In this document: piece after piece, positions 8,041-16,078 of the stretch
Numbering within the stretch: the first letter of the stretch is position 1
How the letters are laid out: the number at the start of each line of letters is the position of its first letter
From: Desulfurellaceae bacterium
Lineage (GTDB): Bacteria > Desulfobacterota > Binatia > Bin18
DNA length: 64,000 nucleotides
Direction of reading: 5' to 3'
NCBI GenBank assembly: GCA_021296095.1
Contig: JAGWBB010000037.1
Span: 1 to 64,000, forward strand
Program-made: the position numbers and the translations under genes
Notes under the pieces: model-generated
The model's input: only the letters and a program-made list of their open reading frames with translations
What the model was told of the DNA's origin: nothing
Databases searched by the model: none

Positions 8041-9708
8041 CTATTCCTCGTCTGACGTTTCACTGTCAGCTACGCTAGCCGCAGTCATCGCTGTTGGCAG
8101 GTGTACGGACCGCTCTCGCATGAATTTCCGTTCATCCTCTATCAGGAACTTCTGCCGTTCTTGGATCAGACTAACTCGGTCATTACTCTGTAACTGGTGG
8201 ATCGAGCTCATCGGGAAGCCATGTGTCGGTAGCAATTTTATTAAGTGGTCGTCTCCCAAGTCAGCCAAGCGTGTGAATGATTGGCCGACTTGGTCTTCGT
8301 CTATGAACATGCGATTCGCGGGACTGCTGAAAAGGTCCGTCATTGCCCCTAGGCTCGATGTCACATAGCCTACTGCCCTGGTTCCACGAGCAGAAAGCAG
8401 ATAACCAGGATCGAGGTGTTCCTCATCGTTGCAAAGTGAGAGGGGGCGAAGAGACGTAAGGTAGAGGAGAAAGGCGCGAACGCGAGCGCTTCGGCTATCG
8501 AAGCGCTCGGGAAACGCCTGGGCTCGTGCGTCCAGATCAACGACACTGACCCCGGTCTTCCTACCTTCAGCAAGGTCTCGGATTTCACTCAGCGCACGAG
8601 TGGCTTGCGTAGTGTTCACTCCGCCAAACCAGCCGGTAAAAGAGGTCACCCAGAACCAGCGCTTTAGCAATGCGACTACATTGGCGTCTGGTTGTGGGCA
8701 CAGTCGAAAAAACTCGCCAAGCATCACAAGTTGGAGCCCATAGGGCAGCAACCGGTCAGAGGTAACTCCCAGATCTTTGAGAAAATCGAGCGCCCTTGTG
8801 ATTCCCTTCTTTGCCTCTTCGAAGGCTGCTGGAAGCTTATCTCTGACCTCCGTCTTGACCACAAGATTCGCCCACTCCTTGGCGTAGATATCAAGGCCGA
8901 GAGCAGCAAGTATTGCCCTAAGAAGGAAGACGCGGTCGAGATTTCCGAACCCTTTTCCCTCAAGCTCTTCCTGAAACTGGTCCAAATTGTCGGCAAGATG
9001 GAACTGTCCTTCCTGATAAGTCAACGCAGAGACCATCTGGTCGGCGGTCATCTTGCGTCCAGTACGATTGAGTCGGGCGAAGACTGCTATGGCACTGTCG
9101 ATGTCTGCCTCACGGATACGAACGAGGGGAATCTGATAGTTTCGGAATGCGTTCGCCAGACGGTCGGCTTGGTCGAGCCAGCGTTTGGCCATATTCTCGT
9201 CATCAACTTTCGAGCTGATGTTGTGGCACGCGGCAAAGAATCCGGCTGTGTTAAGCAGGCTCCTTACGGGGAAGTGGTGCGGCTTCACTCCACCCGTAGG
9301 CTCCCGGAGAAAGTCTCCGTTGTCGAGGTCACAGTACACGCACCATTCCACGTCGTGTATGATGGACTTCTCCCCGTCGGGTAACTGAAGCGTGCCGACA
9401 AGAGTCGATACCCGTTGTTGGCCGTCAAGTAGATATCCAACCACACCACCCGGCTCCCGACTAACCGCGACGGGACCGACGTATTCGGTGGTCTCGACAG
9501 GTTGCTCTGTCTCCCAGACGAGGATGGATCCAATCGGAAAACCGCGTAGTACGCTGTCGAGCAGAGCGTGCAGGTCTGCCTGTTTCCAGACGAAGGGGCG
9601 TTGAAACCTTGGAACGCGGATTTTCCCGGCCATAATGCGTTCGACAAGGTGGCCCAGAAAAATAACCTCGGGGGAGACTATGGTGCGAGAGGGCTGACCG
9701 TCGGACAT
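8041..9708 (-). CDS. DUF262 (ParB/GmrS-like) domain protein of a putative defence cassette
   Basis: A 555-residue protein. Residues about 20-110 form a DUF262 domain: VPRFQRPFVWKQADLHALL at 32-50 and YLLDGQQRVSTLVGTL at about 92-107, including the DGQQR motif that in ParB/Srx-fold proteins binds and hydrolyses nucleotide. The middle is helical. The C-terminal end (about 505-540, ERQKFLIEDERKFMRER) looks like DUF262-only proteins; I see no HNH motif of the DUF1524 type that makes GmrSD and SspE nucleases. It is the last gene of a tight operon, starting 4 bases after the corrected stop of the TOPRIM gene. Codon and base use are less GC-rich than the neighbouring catabolic genes. A role in phage defence is inferred from the domain and its partners. 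Confidence 0.82.
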   Translation of the reverse strand: MSDGQPSRTIVSPEVIFLGHLVERIMAGKIRVPRFQRPFVWKQADLHALLDSVLRGFPIGSILVWETEQPVETTEYVGPVAVSREPGGVVGYLLDGQQRVSTLVGTLQLPDGEKSIIHDVEWCVYCDLDNGDFLREPTGGVKPHHFPVRSLLNTAGFFAACHNISSKVDDENMAKRWLDQADRLANAFRNYQIPLVRIREADIDSAIAVFARLNRTGRKMTADQMVSALTYQEGQFHLADNLDQFQEELEGKGFGNLDRVFLLRAILAALGLDIYAKEWANLVVKTEVRDKLPAAFEEAKKGITRALDFLKDLGVTSDRLLPYGLQLVMLGEFFRLCPQPDANVVALLKRWFWVTSFTGWFGGVNTTQATRALSEIRDLAEGRKTGVSVVDLDARAQAFPERFDSRSARVRAFLLYLTSLRPLSLCNDEEHLDPGYLLSARGTRAVGYVTSSLGAMTDLFSSPANRMFIDEDQVGQSFTRLADLGDDHLIKLLPTHGFPMSSIHQLQSNDRVSLIQERQKFLIEDERKFMRERSVHLPTAMTAASVADSETSDEE

Positions 9709-9712
9709 GTTT

Positions 9713-10683
9713 CTATACTTCCTTCCGAATTATCTCGATGCCGCGCTCAAGGTCACCTTGTCCACGGTCGAGCAGTTCGTTCTTAGCTTGCCCCTCCCAG
9801 AGGGTCCAGCATTTGTAGACATTCTTCCCGAATCCTTTGGAGAGGCCCTCTCGGTCGGCCGGCGACAGGCCAGCAAACAGTTCCTGCTCAGGCGGACAGG
9901 ATTTTTCGACCAGCCATCCTTCATATCGAAGAAATTCTTTTGATCGTCGGTGAGGCTGTCCCAGGCTTCAACCAATTGAGCGTGGTCTGCTCCTACGTCT
10001 TTTCTCTGACTAAGAAGGATTCGGGGGAGGTAATTCTCGGCTTCTCGTTTGGCGAGGACCCAGCATGGAACACTCCACTTCTCGCATTCGGTACGTAGTG
10101 CCCGAGCCGTATGGCTTTCCGTATCCTCCGGACCCTTCCGGTCGCTATCGACAATAACGACCAATCGCGGTCGATAGGGCTTTCCCAGCATCAGGCGCTC
10201 AACATGTTCCAGCATTTTTCCCTTGCCGCCCCGGCTGTCAAATCGGATCGGCTCTCCTGGCTGACGCCAAAGCTTATGAAGAGATTTATCAAGCTCCATC
10301 ACGACGCGTTTTACGAAAGCGCCATCGCTGCCCCGCTCCTCCACTAAAATCTGGAGGGGTTCGTCAGCAAGGCGGAAAGCATTCTCGGGGCTGAGTTCAT
10401 CCGTTCCATTTGGATGCGCTGTCACTCGCACGCGTCTTCCGTGTGGAGCGGAGGTCCACGCATCGCGCTGAATCGACCTGACGAACATCTCGTGTACCCA
10501 ATCACCTTGAGATCCACGGTCACGAATCCAAGACGTGGTTTCAATTATGTCGGGATTTGGCAGACTGGTCGTGTCCCACACGTGCCAGCCATCCTCGATC
10601 CTGTAGATAATGCGATCCAACTGCTGATGAGCGTCCGGGTTGTTCGCTGCACTGGGGTCAATCTCGATGCGCACCAAGCTCAT
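9713..10683 (-). CDS. TOPRIM/DUF4435-like protein, frameshifted near its C-terminus
   Basis: The open frame from ATG 10683 runs to 9730 (317 aa), but its last 60 or so residues look random. Shifting frame once at about 9940-9945 (a missing base in CAAAAG/AATTT) gives a coherent end with EGWLVEKSCPPEQELF, LSPADREGLSKGFGKNVYKC and GDLERGIEIIRKEV, stopping at 9713, 4 bases before the DUF262 start. TOPRIM-like signals are the acidic strand PLQILVEERGSDGAFV, the DxD-type motif RLVVIVDSDRKG and KREAENYLPRILL. This resembles the nuclease half of OLD proteins or AriB of PARIS, encoded apart from its ATPase. The start overlaps the ATPase stop (ATGA). The frameshift may be a sequencing error or a real inactivation. 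Confidence 0.72.
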
Positions 10684-11909
10684 TCCTTCGGCCGGCTGGC
10701 ACGGCGGATAGCAAGAATCTCGTCATAGTCTTCGATGAAGACGCCTTCTGGCCAGCTATCCATCTCGCCGTTCTCGTTGATTTTGATTTTCCGCAGAATA
10801 GAGCCGTGTCCTGGTTCCGTGTCAATCCAGTAAATCAACACGTTCTCGGCCGGCAGTCGTCCTTCCGCGATCCAGCGTCTTGTGCGAAGCAGCATCATTT
10901 CCGAGTGAGTCTCGATAACCATGGGCCGCATGGGGCTAAGGTTCTCGAGCAAGAGTTGTGCGACATCCGCGTGAGCCGCTGGATGGAGCTCGGCTTCGGG
11001 GTGTTCGATGACATCGATACCCTGGCCTGCCTTGCGAGCCGTGAGTGCCATGACCACAACCGGGAGAACATGCGAAAGCCCTCGGCCGGATTGCAAGAGG
11101 CGTACATCGGTGGAGCGGGCAGGCGCTGGGACTACGAGTTCAGAGTAACTGCCCTGTGCTACCACATCGAGACTCACACCGAAGGTGATGCGATACCACT
11201 CGCGAACCGATTCTCTCAACTCGTCGTCCGCCGCTAGAGCTAAGGGCGTATTCTGCCCGTTTGGCCCAAGCTCTGTAGGCGAATGTTCTATCGGAGTGAA
11301 GGGCGATGGAATGAGGCGACGTGGGCACTGCAAATGGCGAACGCCTGAAGCCCAAGCCTTGAGGCCTTTGGCTGACGCACCAACCCAATCTGCAAGATTG
11401 TTCGGCTGCTCGGGGATCAGTCCTCGCCAACCGATCTGTCGCGATTCCTGCGCTCTTCCCGAGACACAGACATTGTAGAGGGCTCCTCTATCGAACCCTT
11501 GCCTTTCCACTGCGACCTTCTGGCCGTCACTGATAAGGCTCCACTTTGAAATCTGACGCTCGGACGGATGAGACGGTGCTACAACGTTCGTAACGGTGGC
11601 CGAAAGCGACAATTCAGTGCCGTTATCCGCTAAGGTTGCGGACAAGTATAGCCGACCGTGAACGGTACGCCCGGTCACCAAATCCTCGAAGGTCTCCCCA
11701 TGTTGGATTCCTCCAGACTTCAACGGAAACGGCTCCAACGTGTCATTCTCTGAAGGAGCCACGCCGCCCGCAAATAGCTGGATCGCCTTGGCTAGTGCTG
11801 TCTTACCCGCGTTATTCGCGCCCACGAGAATGGTCAAAGGGGCGAGTTCCAGCTCGGTCAGTTCAGCATAGCCTTTGTATCGTTCGAGACTGAGCTTGCG
11901 GAGTTTCAT
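10680..11909 (-). CDS. AAA/ABC-type ATPase (OLD/AriA-like) of a putative defence cassette
   Basis: A 409-residue ATPase with an N-terminal RecF/OLD-like start (MKLRKLSLERYKGYAELTEL), Walker A GANNAGKT at residues 30-37, a signature-like segment LLQSGRGLSHVLPVVV near 270-285, a Walker B/D-loop region DVIEHPEAELHPAAHADVAQ, a switch His in VIETHSEMMLLRTRRWI, and a C-terminal tail NENGEMDSWPEGVF typical of DUF3696-type ATPases. The TOPRIM nuclease domain of true OLD proteins is absent here and is encoded by the next gene, which overlaps by 4 bases. This split layout recalls PARIS (AriA ATPase plus AriB TOPRIM). It is the first gene of the cassette; a TTGACA box lies about 45 bases upstream. Confidence 0.83.
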   Translation of the reverse strand: MKLRKLSLERYKGYAELTELELAPLTILVGANNAGKTALAKAIQLFAGGVAPSENDTLEPFPLKSGGIQHGETFEDLVTGRTVHGRLYLSATLADNGTELSLSATVTNVVAPSHPSERQISKWSLISDGQKVAVERQGFDRGALYNVCVSGRAQESRQIGWRGLIPEQPNNLADWVGASAKGLKAWASGVRHLQCPRRLIPSPFTPIEHSPTELGPNGQNTPLALAADDELRESVREWYRITFGVSLDVVAQGSYSELVVPAPARSTDVRLLQSGRGLSHVLPVVVMALTARKAGQGIDVIEHPEAELHPAAHADVAQLLLENLSPMRPMVIETHSEMMLLRTRRWIAEGRLPAENVLIYWIDTEPGHGSILRKIKINENGEMDSWPEGVFIEDYDEILAIRRASRPKE

Positions 11910-11929
11910 TGTTGATCACCTGACAGTCT

Positions 11930-11958
11930 ACCTAAGTGAGTGCTCTATAGAATGTCAA
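11930..11958 (-). promoter_or_regulatory. Possible promoter of the defence cassette
   Basis: On the minus strand a perfect TTGACA (11958-11953) is followed after 17 bases by TTAGGT, a poor -10 match, about 20 bases before the ATPase ATG. The AT-rich stretch TTCTATAGAG lies between them. Assignment is weak because the -10 is poor. Confidence 0.28.
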
Positions 11959-12125
11959 GCCGCTTGAGCATAGAGGATGAACGCTGTTATGCACGACCGG
12001 GAGGTGCGGGCGAGTTTTGCGACTTGCTGATGGGTGAGTCTGCCTTTCTGTACGGCCTCAATGATGGTGTCATTCAAGTCGCTCCGAAGCTGGCTTTCAG
12101 CTCCATCGGCGGGACTGAGCCCCAA
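11955..12125 (-). pseudogene. N-terminal fragment of an XRE-type HTH gene
   Basis: The minus strand encodes GLSPADGAESQLRSDLNDTI then IEAVQKGRLTHQQVAKLART and SRSCITAFILYAQAA with a stop at 11955. This matches the first two thirds of small XRE-family antitoxin-like regulators (DLGxSP...LRSDL then a helix-turn-helix). The frame opens after a stop with only a TTG at 12125, and the end is cut off after the recognition helix, so it looks like a relic. Its missing C-terminal half resembles the fragment at 7702-7857. It could also still be made as a 56-residue protein acting on the operon 45 bases downstream. The rest of the 325-base gap (to 12234) shows no other gene. Confidence 0.5.
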
Positions 12126-12234
12126 CTGTCAAGCTCTCATCCGTCACCTCACTGTTCCATCATCACATCCCGACTGGCGAATCCCTTGGCCATGGCAGCC
12201 CAAGATGCTATGGCCAGAGAAAAAGGAGGACGGC

Positions 12235-12624
12235 ATGAGCGAATCTGGCAACGCAGCACAAAGAGCGGCAACAAGTTCCTACGCCGAGGCCGACCCGAAA
12301 CTGTACGCCTTTCTGGACTGGATGGAGCAACAAGACCCCGACTACTCGAAAGCCTTCAGAGCCTATGGCGAGAAGGGCACCGGGGAGGGGCAGGCCCTGG
12401 CCGTCAAGTATCGGGAGATGGTCATGAGCGCCGTCCTGGTCTTCTCGGGCCGACGGGAAGGCGCGGTGGCCCACCTCAAACGGGCAATCGAGCACGGGGC
12501 GACCAAGCGCGAACTGTTCGAGGCCGGCCAGTCCGCAGCCATCCCCGGCGGCGGCATCACCCTGGGCCTGTGGATGCAGATCCTGGCTCAGCTGGATAGT
12601 GAGGGAGCGTTCAAAAACGGCTGA
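12235..12624 (+). CDS. Carboxymuconolactone decarboxylase (CMD)-like protein without redox cysteines
   Basis: A 129-residue all-helical protein. The C-terminal two thirds follow the CMD/AhpD pattern: YREMVMSAVLVFSGRREGAV, then AHLKRAIEHGATKRELFEAG and GGGITLGLWMQILAQL. In AhpD-type members a CxxC...H motif carries peroxidase activity; here the cysteine positions are Gly/Arg/Glu and only the His (VAHL) remains, so redox activity is unlikely. Such Cys-less forms include lactone decarboxylases and proteins of unknown role. ATG 12235 is chosen because AAAAGGAGGA lies 4 bases upstream; the longer open frame has no such site. First gene of an eleven-gene co-directional run. It is followed after 28 bases by a VOC protein. 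Confidence 0.75.
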   Translation: MSESGNAAQRAATSSYAEADPKLYAFLDWMEQQDPDYSKAFRAYGEKGTGEGQALAVKYREMVMSAVLVFSGRREGAVAHLKRAIEHGATKRELFEAGQSAAIPGGGITLGLWMQILAQLDSEGAFKNG

Positions 12625-12652
12625 TGCCCGACCAGCAAAGGAGGGAGGGTGT

Positions 12653-13171
12653 ATGACACACCAAGCGACCGCGTCGTCCAAGCCGATTCACCCCCAGACC
12701 CAGATCGGTCATATCCATCTGACGGTGACCGACCTGGAGCGCTCACTCGCCTTTTACCGTGATCTGTTGGGCTTTGAGGTGACCATGCGCTACGGGGACT
12801 CGGCCGTGTTTCTATCCGCCGGCGGCTACCACCACCACCTGGCGCTCAACACCTGGGCCGGACCGGAGGCGAGTCCGCCCCCGCCCGGCCATACCGGGCT
12901 GTATCACTTCGCCATTCTCTACCCCAACCGGCAGGAGCTGGCCCGCACGGTCCGGGCCTTGCGTCAGGCCGACTACCCGCTGCAGAGCACCTCCGACCAC
13001 GGCGTGTCCGAGTCCATCTATCTGGCCGACCCGGATGGCAACGGGGTCGAGCTGTCGGTCGACCGGCCGCCCGACAGCTGGCCCCGTGACGCCCAGGGCA
13101 ATCTTCAGGCCAGCCGCGGCAGCCTGGACCTGGACGAGCTGTTGGCCGAGTTGGCGGACAGTCAGGACTGA
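12653..13171 (+). CDS. VOC family protein (extradiol dioxygenase/CatE-like)
   Basis: A 172-residue vicinal-oxygen-chelate protein with two beta-alpha-beta-beta-beta modules. Module 1 has IGHIHLTVTDLERSLAFYRD, with the first metal His in GHIHL. Module 2 has GLYHFAILYPNRQELA (second His) and DHGVSESIYLADPDGNGVEL (Glu ligand region). The DHGVSESIYL.DPDGNG phrase is typical of CatE-like catechol 2,3-dioxygenase relatives, though many are uncharacterised glyoxalase-like proteins. ATG 12653 has GGAGGGAGG upstream, which selects it over the longer frame. It sits between the CMD-like gene and the acyl-CoA dehydrogenase and is probably cotranscribed with them. Ring-cleavage or isomerase activity is possible but not shown. 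Confidence 0.82.
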   Translation: MTHQATASSKPIHPQTQIGHIHLTVTDLERSLAFYRDLLGFEVTMRYGDSAVFLSAGGYHHHLALNTWAGPEASPPPPGHTGLYHFAILYPNRQELARTVRALRQADYPLQSTSDHGVSESIYLADPDGNGVELSVDRPPDSWPRDAQGNLQASRGSLDLDELLAELADSQD

Positions 13172-13205
13172 GCGCACCCGGCAGCAGACAAGAAAGGGCA
13201 CAGGC

Positions 13206-14393
13206 ATGGATTTCAGTTTTAGCCCACAGGAAGAGGTCTTTCGTCGGGAGTTTCGGAGCTGGCTTGAGGCCAACATCCCGCGTGACTGGCGCGACGACGG
13301 CGAGTTGCACGACCCGGATTCCAAGGAGGAGTTTGAACGCCGCCGGGCCTGGCACCGCAAGCTGTACGACGGGGGCTGGATGTGTATTCACTGGCCCGAG
13401 GAATACGGCGGACGCGGGGCCAGTCTGATCGAGCAGGTCATTTACCACGAAGAGCTTGATCGGGCCAAAGCGCCGCCCACGGTCAATTTTCAGGGTATCG
13501 CCCGGGTCGGACCGACGCTGATGCAGTGGGGCACGCCCGAGCAGAAGCAGCGTTTCATTCCCAAGATTCCGCCGGCCGAGGAAATCTGGTGCCAGGGCTT
13601 GTCGGAGCCCAACCACGGCTCTGATCTGGCGGCGGTCGAGACCCGGGCGATTGACCAGGGCGACCACTTCCTGGTCAACGGCGCCAAGGTCTGGACCTCG
13701 AACGCCCACCACGCCGACTACACCACGCTGCTGTGCCGGACCGATCCCGACGTGCCCAAGCATAAGGGCCTCAGCTATCTGCTGGTCGATATGAAAAGCC
13801 CGGGCATCACAGTCCGCCCGCTGGTCCAGATCACCGGCGAGCACGGCTTCAACCAGGTGTTTTTCGAGGATGTCCAGGTGCCCATGGCCAACCTGGTCGG
13901 TGAGAAAAACCGGGGCTGGATGGTGGCCATCACCAACATGATGTTCGAGCGCACCATTCATGGCGGGCGGACCGACATGATGGTCGAGGTCGAGCAGCTC
14001 ATCAGCCTGGCCAAACAGGTCGAACGCCACGGCCGACCGGCCTGGCAGGACAGCTATGTGCGCCAACGGATCGCCGGTTTTGCCTGCGAGGCCTCGGCGC
14101 TGAAGTACACTAGCTTCCGCCAGCTGACCCGCCAGTTGCAGGGCCAGCCGCCCGGACCCGAGGGGTCGATGATGAAGCTCGGCACCAGCACCCTGAACCA
14201 CCGCATGCAGGAGTTTGCCATGGAGCTGCTGGGACCCTACAGCCAGTTTGAATACCAGGCCGACCAGGCCATTGACCGCGGCAAATGGTCACACCGCATG
14301 CTGGCTGCGCGGCGCAGCACGATTGCGGCCGGCACCAACGAGATTCAGCACAACATCATTGGCGAGCGGGTGCTCGGCCTGCCCAAGGGCTGA
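13206..14393 (+). CDS. Acyl-CoA dehydrogenase family protein
   Basis: A 395-residue FAD-dependent acyl-CoA dehydrogenase. The N-terminal helical domain starts MDFSFSPQEEVFRREFRSWL. The middle beta domain has the substrate/FAD signature CQGLSEPNHGSDLAAVETRA and GAKVWTSNAHHADYTTLLCR. The C-terminal helical domain ends ARRSTIAAGTNEIQHNIIG, the FAD-contact signature. It oxidises acyl-CoA thioesters to enoyl-CoA and passes electrons to ETF. The sequence style is that of uncharacterised family members found in actinobacterial and steroid/aromatic catabolic clusters rather than straight-chain enzymes. Start ATG 13206 gives the standard N-terminus; a weaker AAAGGG lies upstream. It is in the middle of the 12.2-24.9 kb run, 34 bases after the VOC gene. 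Confidence 0.88.
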   Translation: MDFSFSPQEEVFRREFRSWLEANIPRDWRDDGELHDPDSKEEFERRRAWHRKLYDGGWMCIHWPEEYGGRGASLIEQVIYHEELDRAKAPPTVNFQGIARVGPTLMQWGTPEQKQRFIPKIPPAEEIWCQGLSEPNHGSDLAAVETRAIDQGDHFLVNGAKVWTSNAHHADYTTLLCRTDPDVPKHKGLSYLLVDMKSPGITVRPLVQITGEHGFNQVFFEDVQVPMANLVGEKNRGWMVAITNMMFERTIHGGRTDMMVEVEQLISLAKQVERHGRPAWQDSYVRQRIAGFACEASALKYTSFRQLTRQLQGQPPGPEGSMMKLGTSTLNHRMQEFAMELLGPYSQFEYQADQAIDRGKWSHRMLAARRSTIAAGTNEIQHNIIGERVLGLPKG

Positions 14394-14428
14394 GGGCGCA
14401 CGGCTTCACGCATAAGGAGGGATGAGCG

Positions 14429-15565
14429 ATGGCAGCCGGAAAAGTGATTGACGCCGACGGACATATCCTCGAACCGCCCGACCTGTGGCAGCGCTACCTG
14501 GAGGGCAAGTATAAAGACCGGGCTATCCGCATGGAAAAAGACCGCGACGGCGTCGAGTACTTCGTGATCGACGGCCGTCCCTCGGCCAACCTGCGCGGCG
14601 TCGGACCGGCGGTGGGGGGAATCGGTCAGCCCTACCAGGAGATCGCCACCTCGGGCAGCTTCAGCTACTTCGACGGTCCCAGGGGCGCCTATGAGCCGAC
14701 CGCCCGCCTCAGCTACATGGATGAGGAAGGCGTGGATGCGGCCGCCATCTTTCCCTCGCTGGGCCTGACCTGGGAGGTCGAGGTGAAAGAAGCCGCCCTG
14801 GCCGCCGCCTATGCCCGGGCCTATAACAACTGGGTGATTGATTTCTGTAGCGCCGACCCGCGGCGCTTGATCCCGGTCGCCCATATCTCGCTGCTCGACA
14901 TTGACGAGGGGGTCAAGGAAGTCCGGCGGGTGGCCAAGCTGGGCGTCAGGGGGGCGTTTATGCGCGCGGCTCCGCCCAGCCAGATTCCGTACTGGGATCG
15001 CGCCTACGACCCGTTCTGGGCCGCCCTGCAAGAGGCCGACATGCCGATCGGCTTCCACGTCTCTTTGAACGAATACTTCCTCGGCCACCAGTGGAAGATG
15101 AACGAGTCGGTCACCGCAGTGTCGAGTCCGCTCCACGGCTACCGTTTCAGCGTGGTCATGTTTGACGTGCAGGCGGCCTTTGCCGCCCTGTGTCAGGGGG
15201 CGGTGTTTGACCGCTTTCCACGCCTCAAGGTGCTGCTGCTCGAAACCGGCGGCGGCTGGATCGCCCACTTTCTGGAGCGCCTCGACGCCAAACACAAGCT
15301 GCTGAGCTGGAAGACCGGCCTCAAGGAGTATCCGAGCGAGTACTTTCGGCGCCAGTGTTGGATCTCTTTCGATCCCGACGAAACGACGATCCCCGACGTG
15401 GTCAAGCACTGCGGGGCCGATAAGTTCATCTGGGCCTCGGACTTCCCCCACTTTGACGCCAGCCCGGCTGCGGTCGAAGAGACCAAACAGGCGGTCTCCA
15501 GCCTGTCGGACGAGGACCAACGGCTGATCCTGGGCGAGAATGTAGCCAGAATCTACAATCTGTGA
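14429..15565 (+). CDS. Amidohydrolase family 2 metalloenzyme
   Basis: A 378-residue TIM-barrel amidohydrolase of the ACMSD/LigW-like (amidohydro_2) group. It opens VIDADGHILEPPDLW (the DxH metal motif at strand 1), has RLIPVAHISLLDIDEGVKEV at mid-barrel, GFHVSLNEYFLG with a metal-binding His, VLLLETGGGWIAHFLERLD, and the strand-8 Asp motif KFIWASDFPHFDAS. Known relatives hydrolyse or decarboxylate aromatic and ring-cleavage acids. ATG 14429 follows AAGGAGGG. It is 36 bases downstream of the acyl-CoA dehydrogenase and a distant paralogue of the genes at 16079, 29818 and 37756. Hydrolase versus decarboxylase cannot be decided by reading. Confidence 0.85.
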   Translation: MAAGKVIDADGHILEPPDLWQRYLEGKYKDRAIRMEKDRDGVEYFVIDGRPSANLRGVGPAVGGIGQPYQEIATSGSFSYFDGPRGAYEPTARLSYMDEEGVDAAAIFPSLGLTWEVEVKEAALAAAYARAYNNWVIDFCSADPRRLIPVAHISLLDIDEGVKEVRRVAKLGVRGAFMRAAPPSQIPYWDRAYDPFWAALQEADMPIGFHVSLNEYFLGHQWKMNESVTAVSSPLHGYRFSVVMFDVQAAFAALCQGAVFDRFPRLKVLLLETGGGWIAHFLERLDAKHKLLSWKTGLKEYPSEYFRRQCWISFDPDETTIPDVVKHCGADKFIWASDFPHFDASPAAVEETKQAVSSLSDEDQRLILGENVARIYNL

Positions 15566-15614
15566 CCTATAATCTGTAATCTCTAATCTGTGAGGGGCGG
15601 CAGGGACTCCAGAC

Positions 15615-16010
15615 ATGAACACCGACACCGCGTCTGATCGTATCGACTTCTACCTGTGCACCCATCTGCACTGTAGCCACAACCGCGTCCGGCTGAAGCT
15701 TCGCCCCGCCGACCGGACGGCCCACGAGCTGAACGGCCCGGCCCTGGCCCGAGCCTTGCGCCAGCTGGTTGGAGAGAAGGGGCTGGGCGATCAGGTTCGG
15801 GTACGGGAGACCTCGTGCATGCGGGGTTGCCTGGTCGGACCCCGGCTCAACGTGGTCGGCGGGGCCGGGTTTCGGGAGGCGGTACGCTATCTGCACCTGC
15901 CGGCCGCCAAGCGCCACCTGAAGTGCGCGGCCTGGCAAACCGCAGGCAGCCTGGAAGAGGTGCTGGAGCGCCACCTCGAGGACAGGCGGCTGCTGCGCCT
16001 CATTACCTAG
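15615..16010 (+). CDS. (2Fe-2S) thioredoxin-like ferredoxin protein
   Basis: A 131-residue small protein with four spaced cysteines suited to a [2Fe-2S] cluster: FYLCTHLHCSHN near residues 13-23 and ETSCMRGCLVGP near 67-77. This is the CxxxxC...CxxxC arrangement of thioredoxin-like (2Fe-2S) ferredoxins, also seen in NuoE-type subunits and in stand-alone DUF1636-like proteins. The C-terminal part LKCAAWQTAGSLEEVLERHL is typical of the stand-alone group. It lies between two amidohydrolase genes in the co-directional cluster and may serve as electron carrier for an oxygenase or for the dehydrogenases nearby; no reductase partner is adjacent. The ribosome site is weak, so the start could shift. 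Confidence 0.75.
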   Translation: MNTDTASDRIDFYLCTHLHCSHNRVRLKLRPADRTAHELNGPALARALRQLVGEKGLGDQVRVRETSCMRGCLVGPRLNVVGGAGFREAVRYLHLPAAKRHLKCAAWQTAGSLEEVLERHLEDRRLLRLIT

Positions 16011-16078
16011 AGACGGTGGTGACAAGCCCCCCTGAAAACGCGTATGAATGACACACTACCCAAAACGGAGGAACGACG

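Noticed and set aside
11940-12599. 219-aa plus-strand open frame overlapping the CMD-like gene
   Set aside because: It is a frame shadow; the real gene starts at 12235 with its own ribosome site, and the opposite strand holds the HTH fragment.
15615-16010. Considered NuoE-type Complex I subunit
   Set aside because: No other Complex I subunit is near and the C-terminal part fits stand-alone 2Fe-2S proteins.
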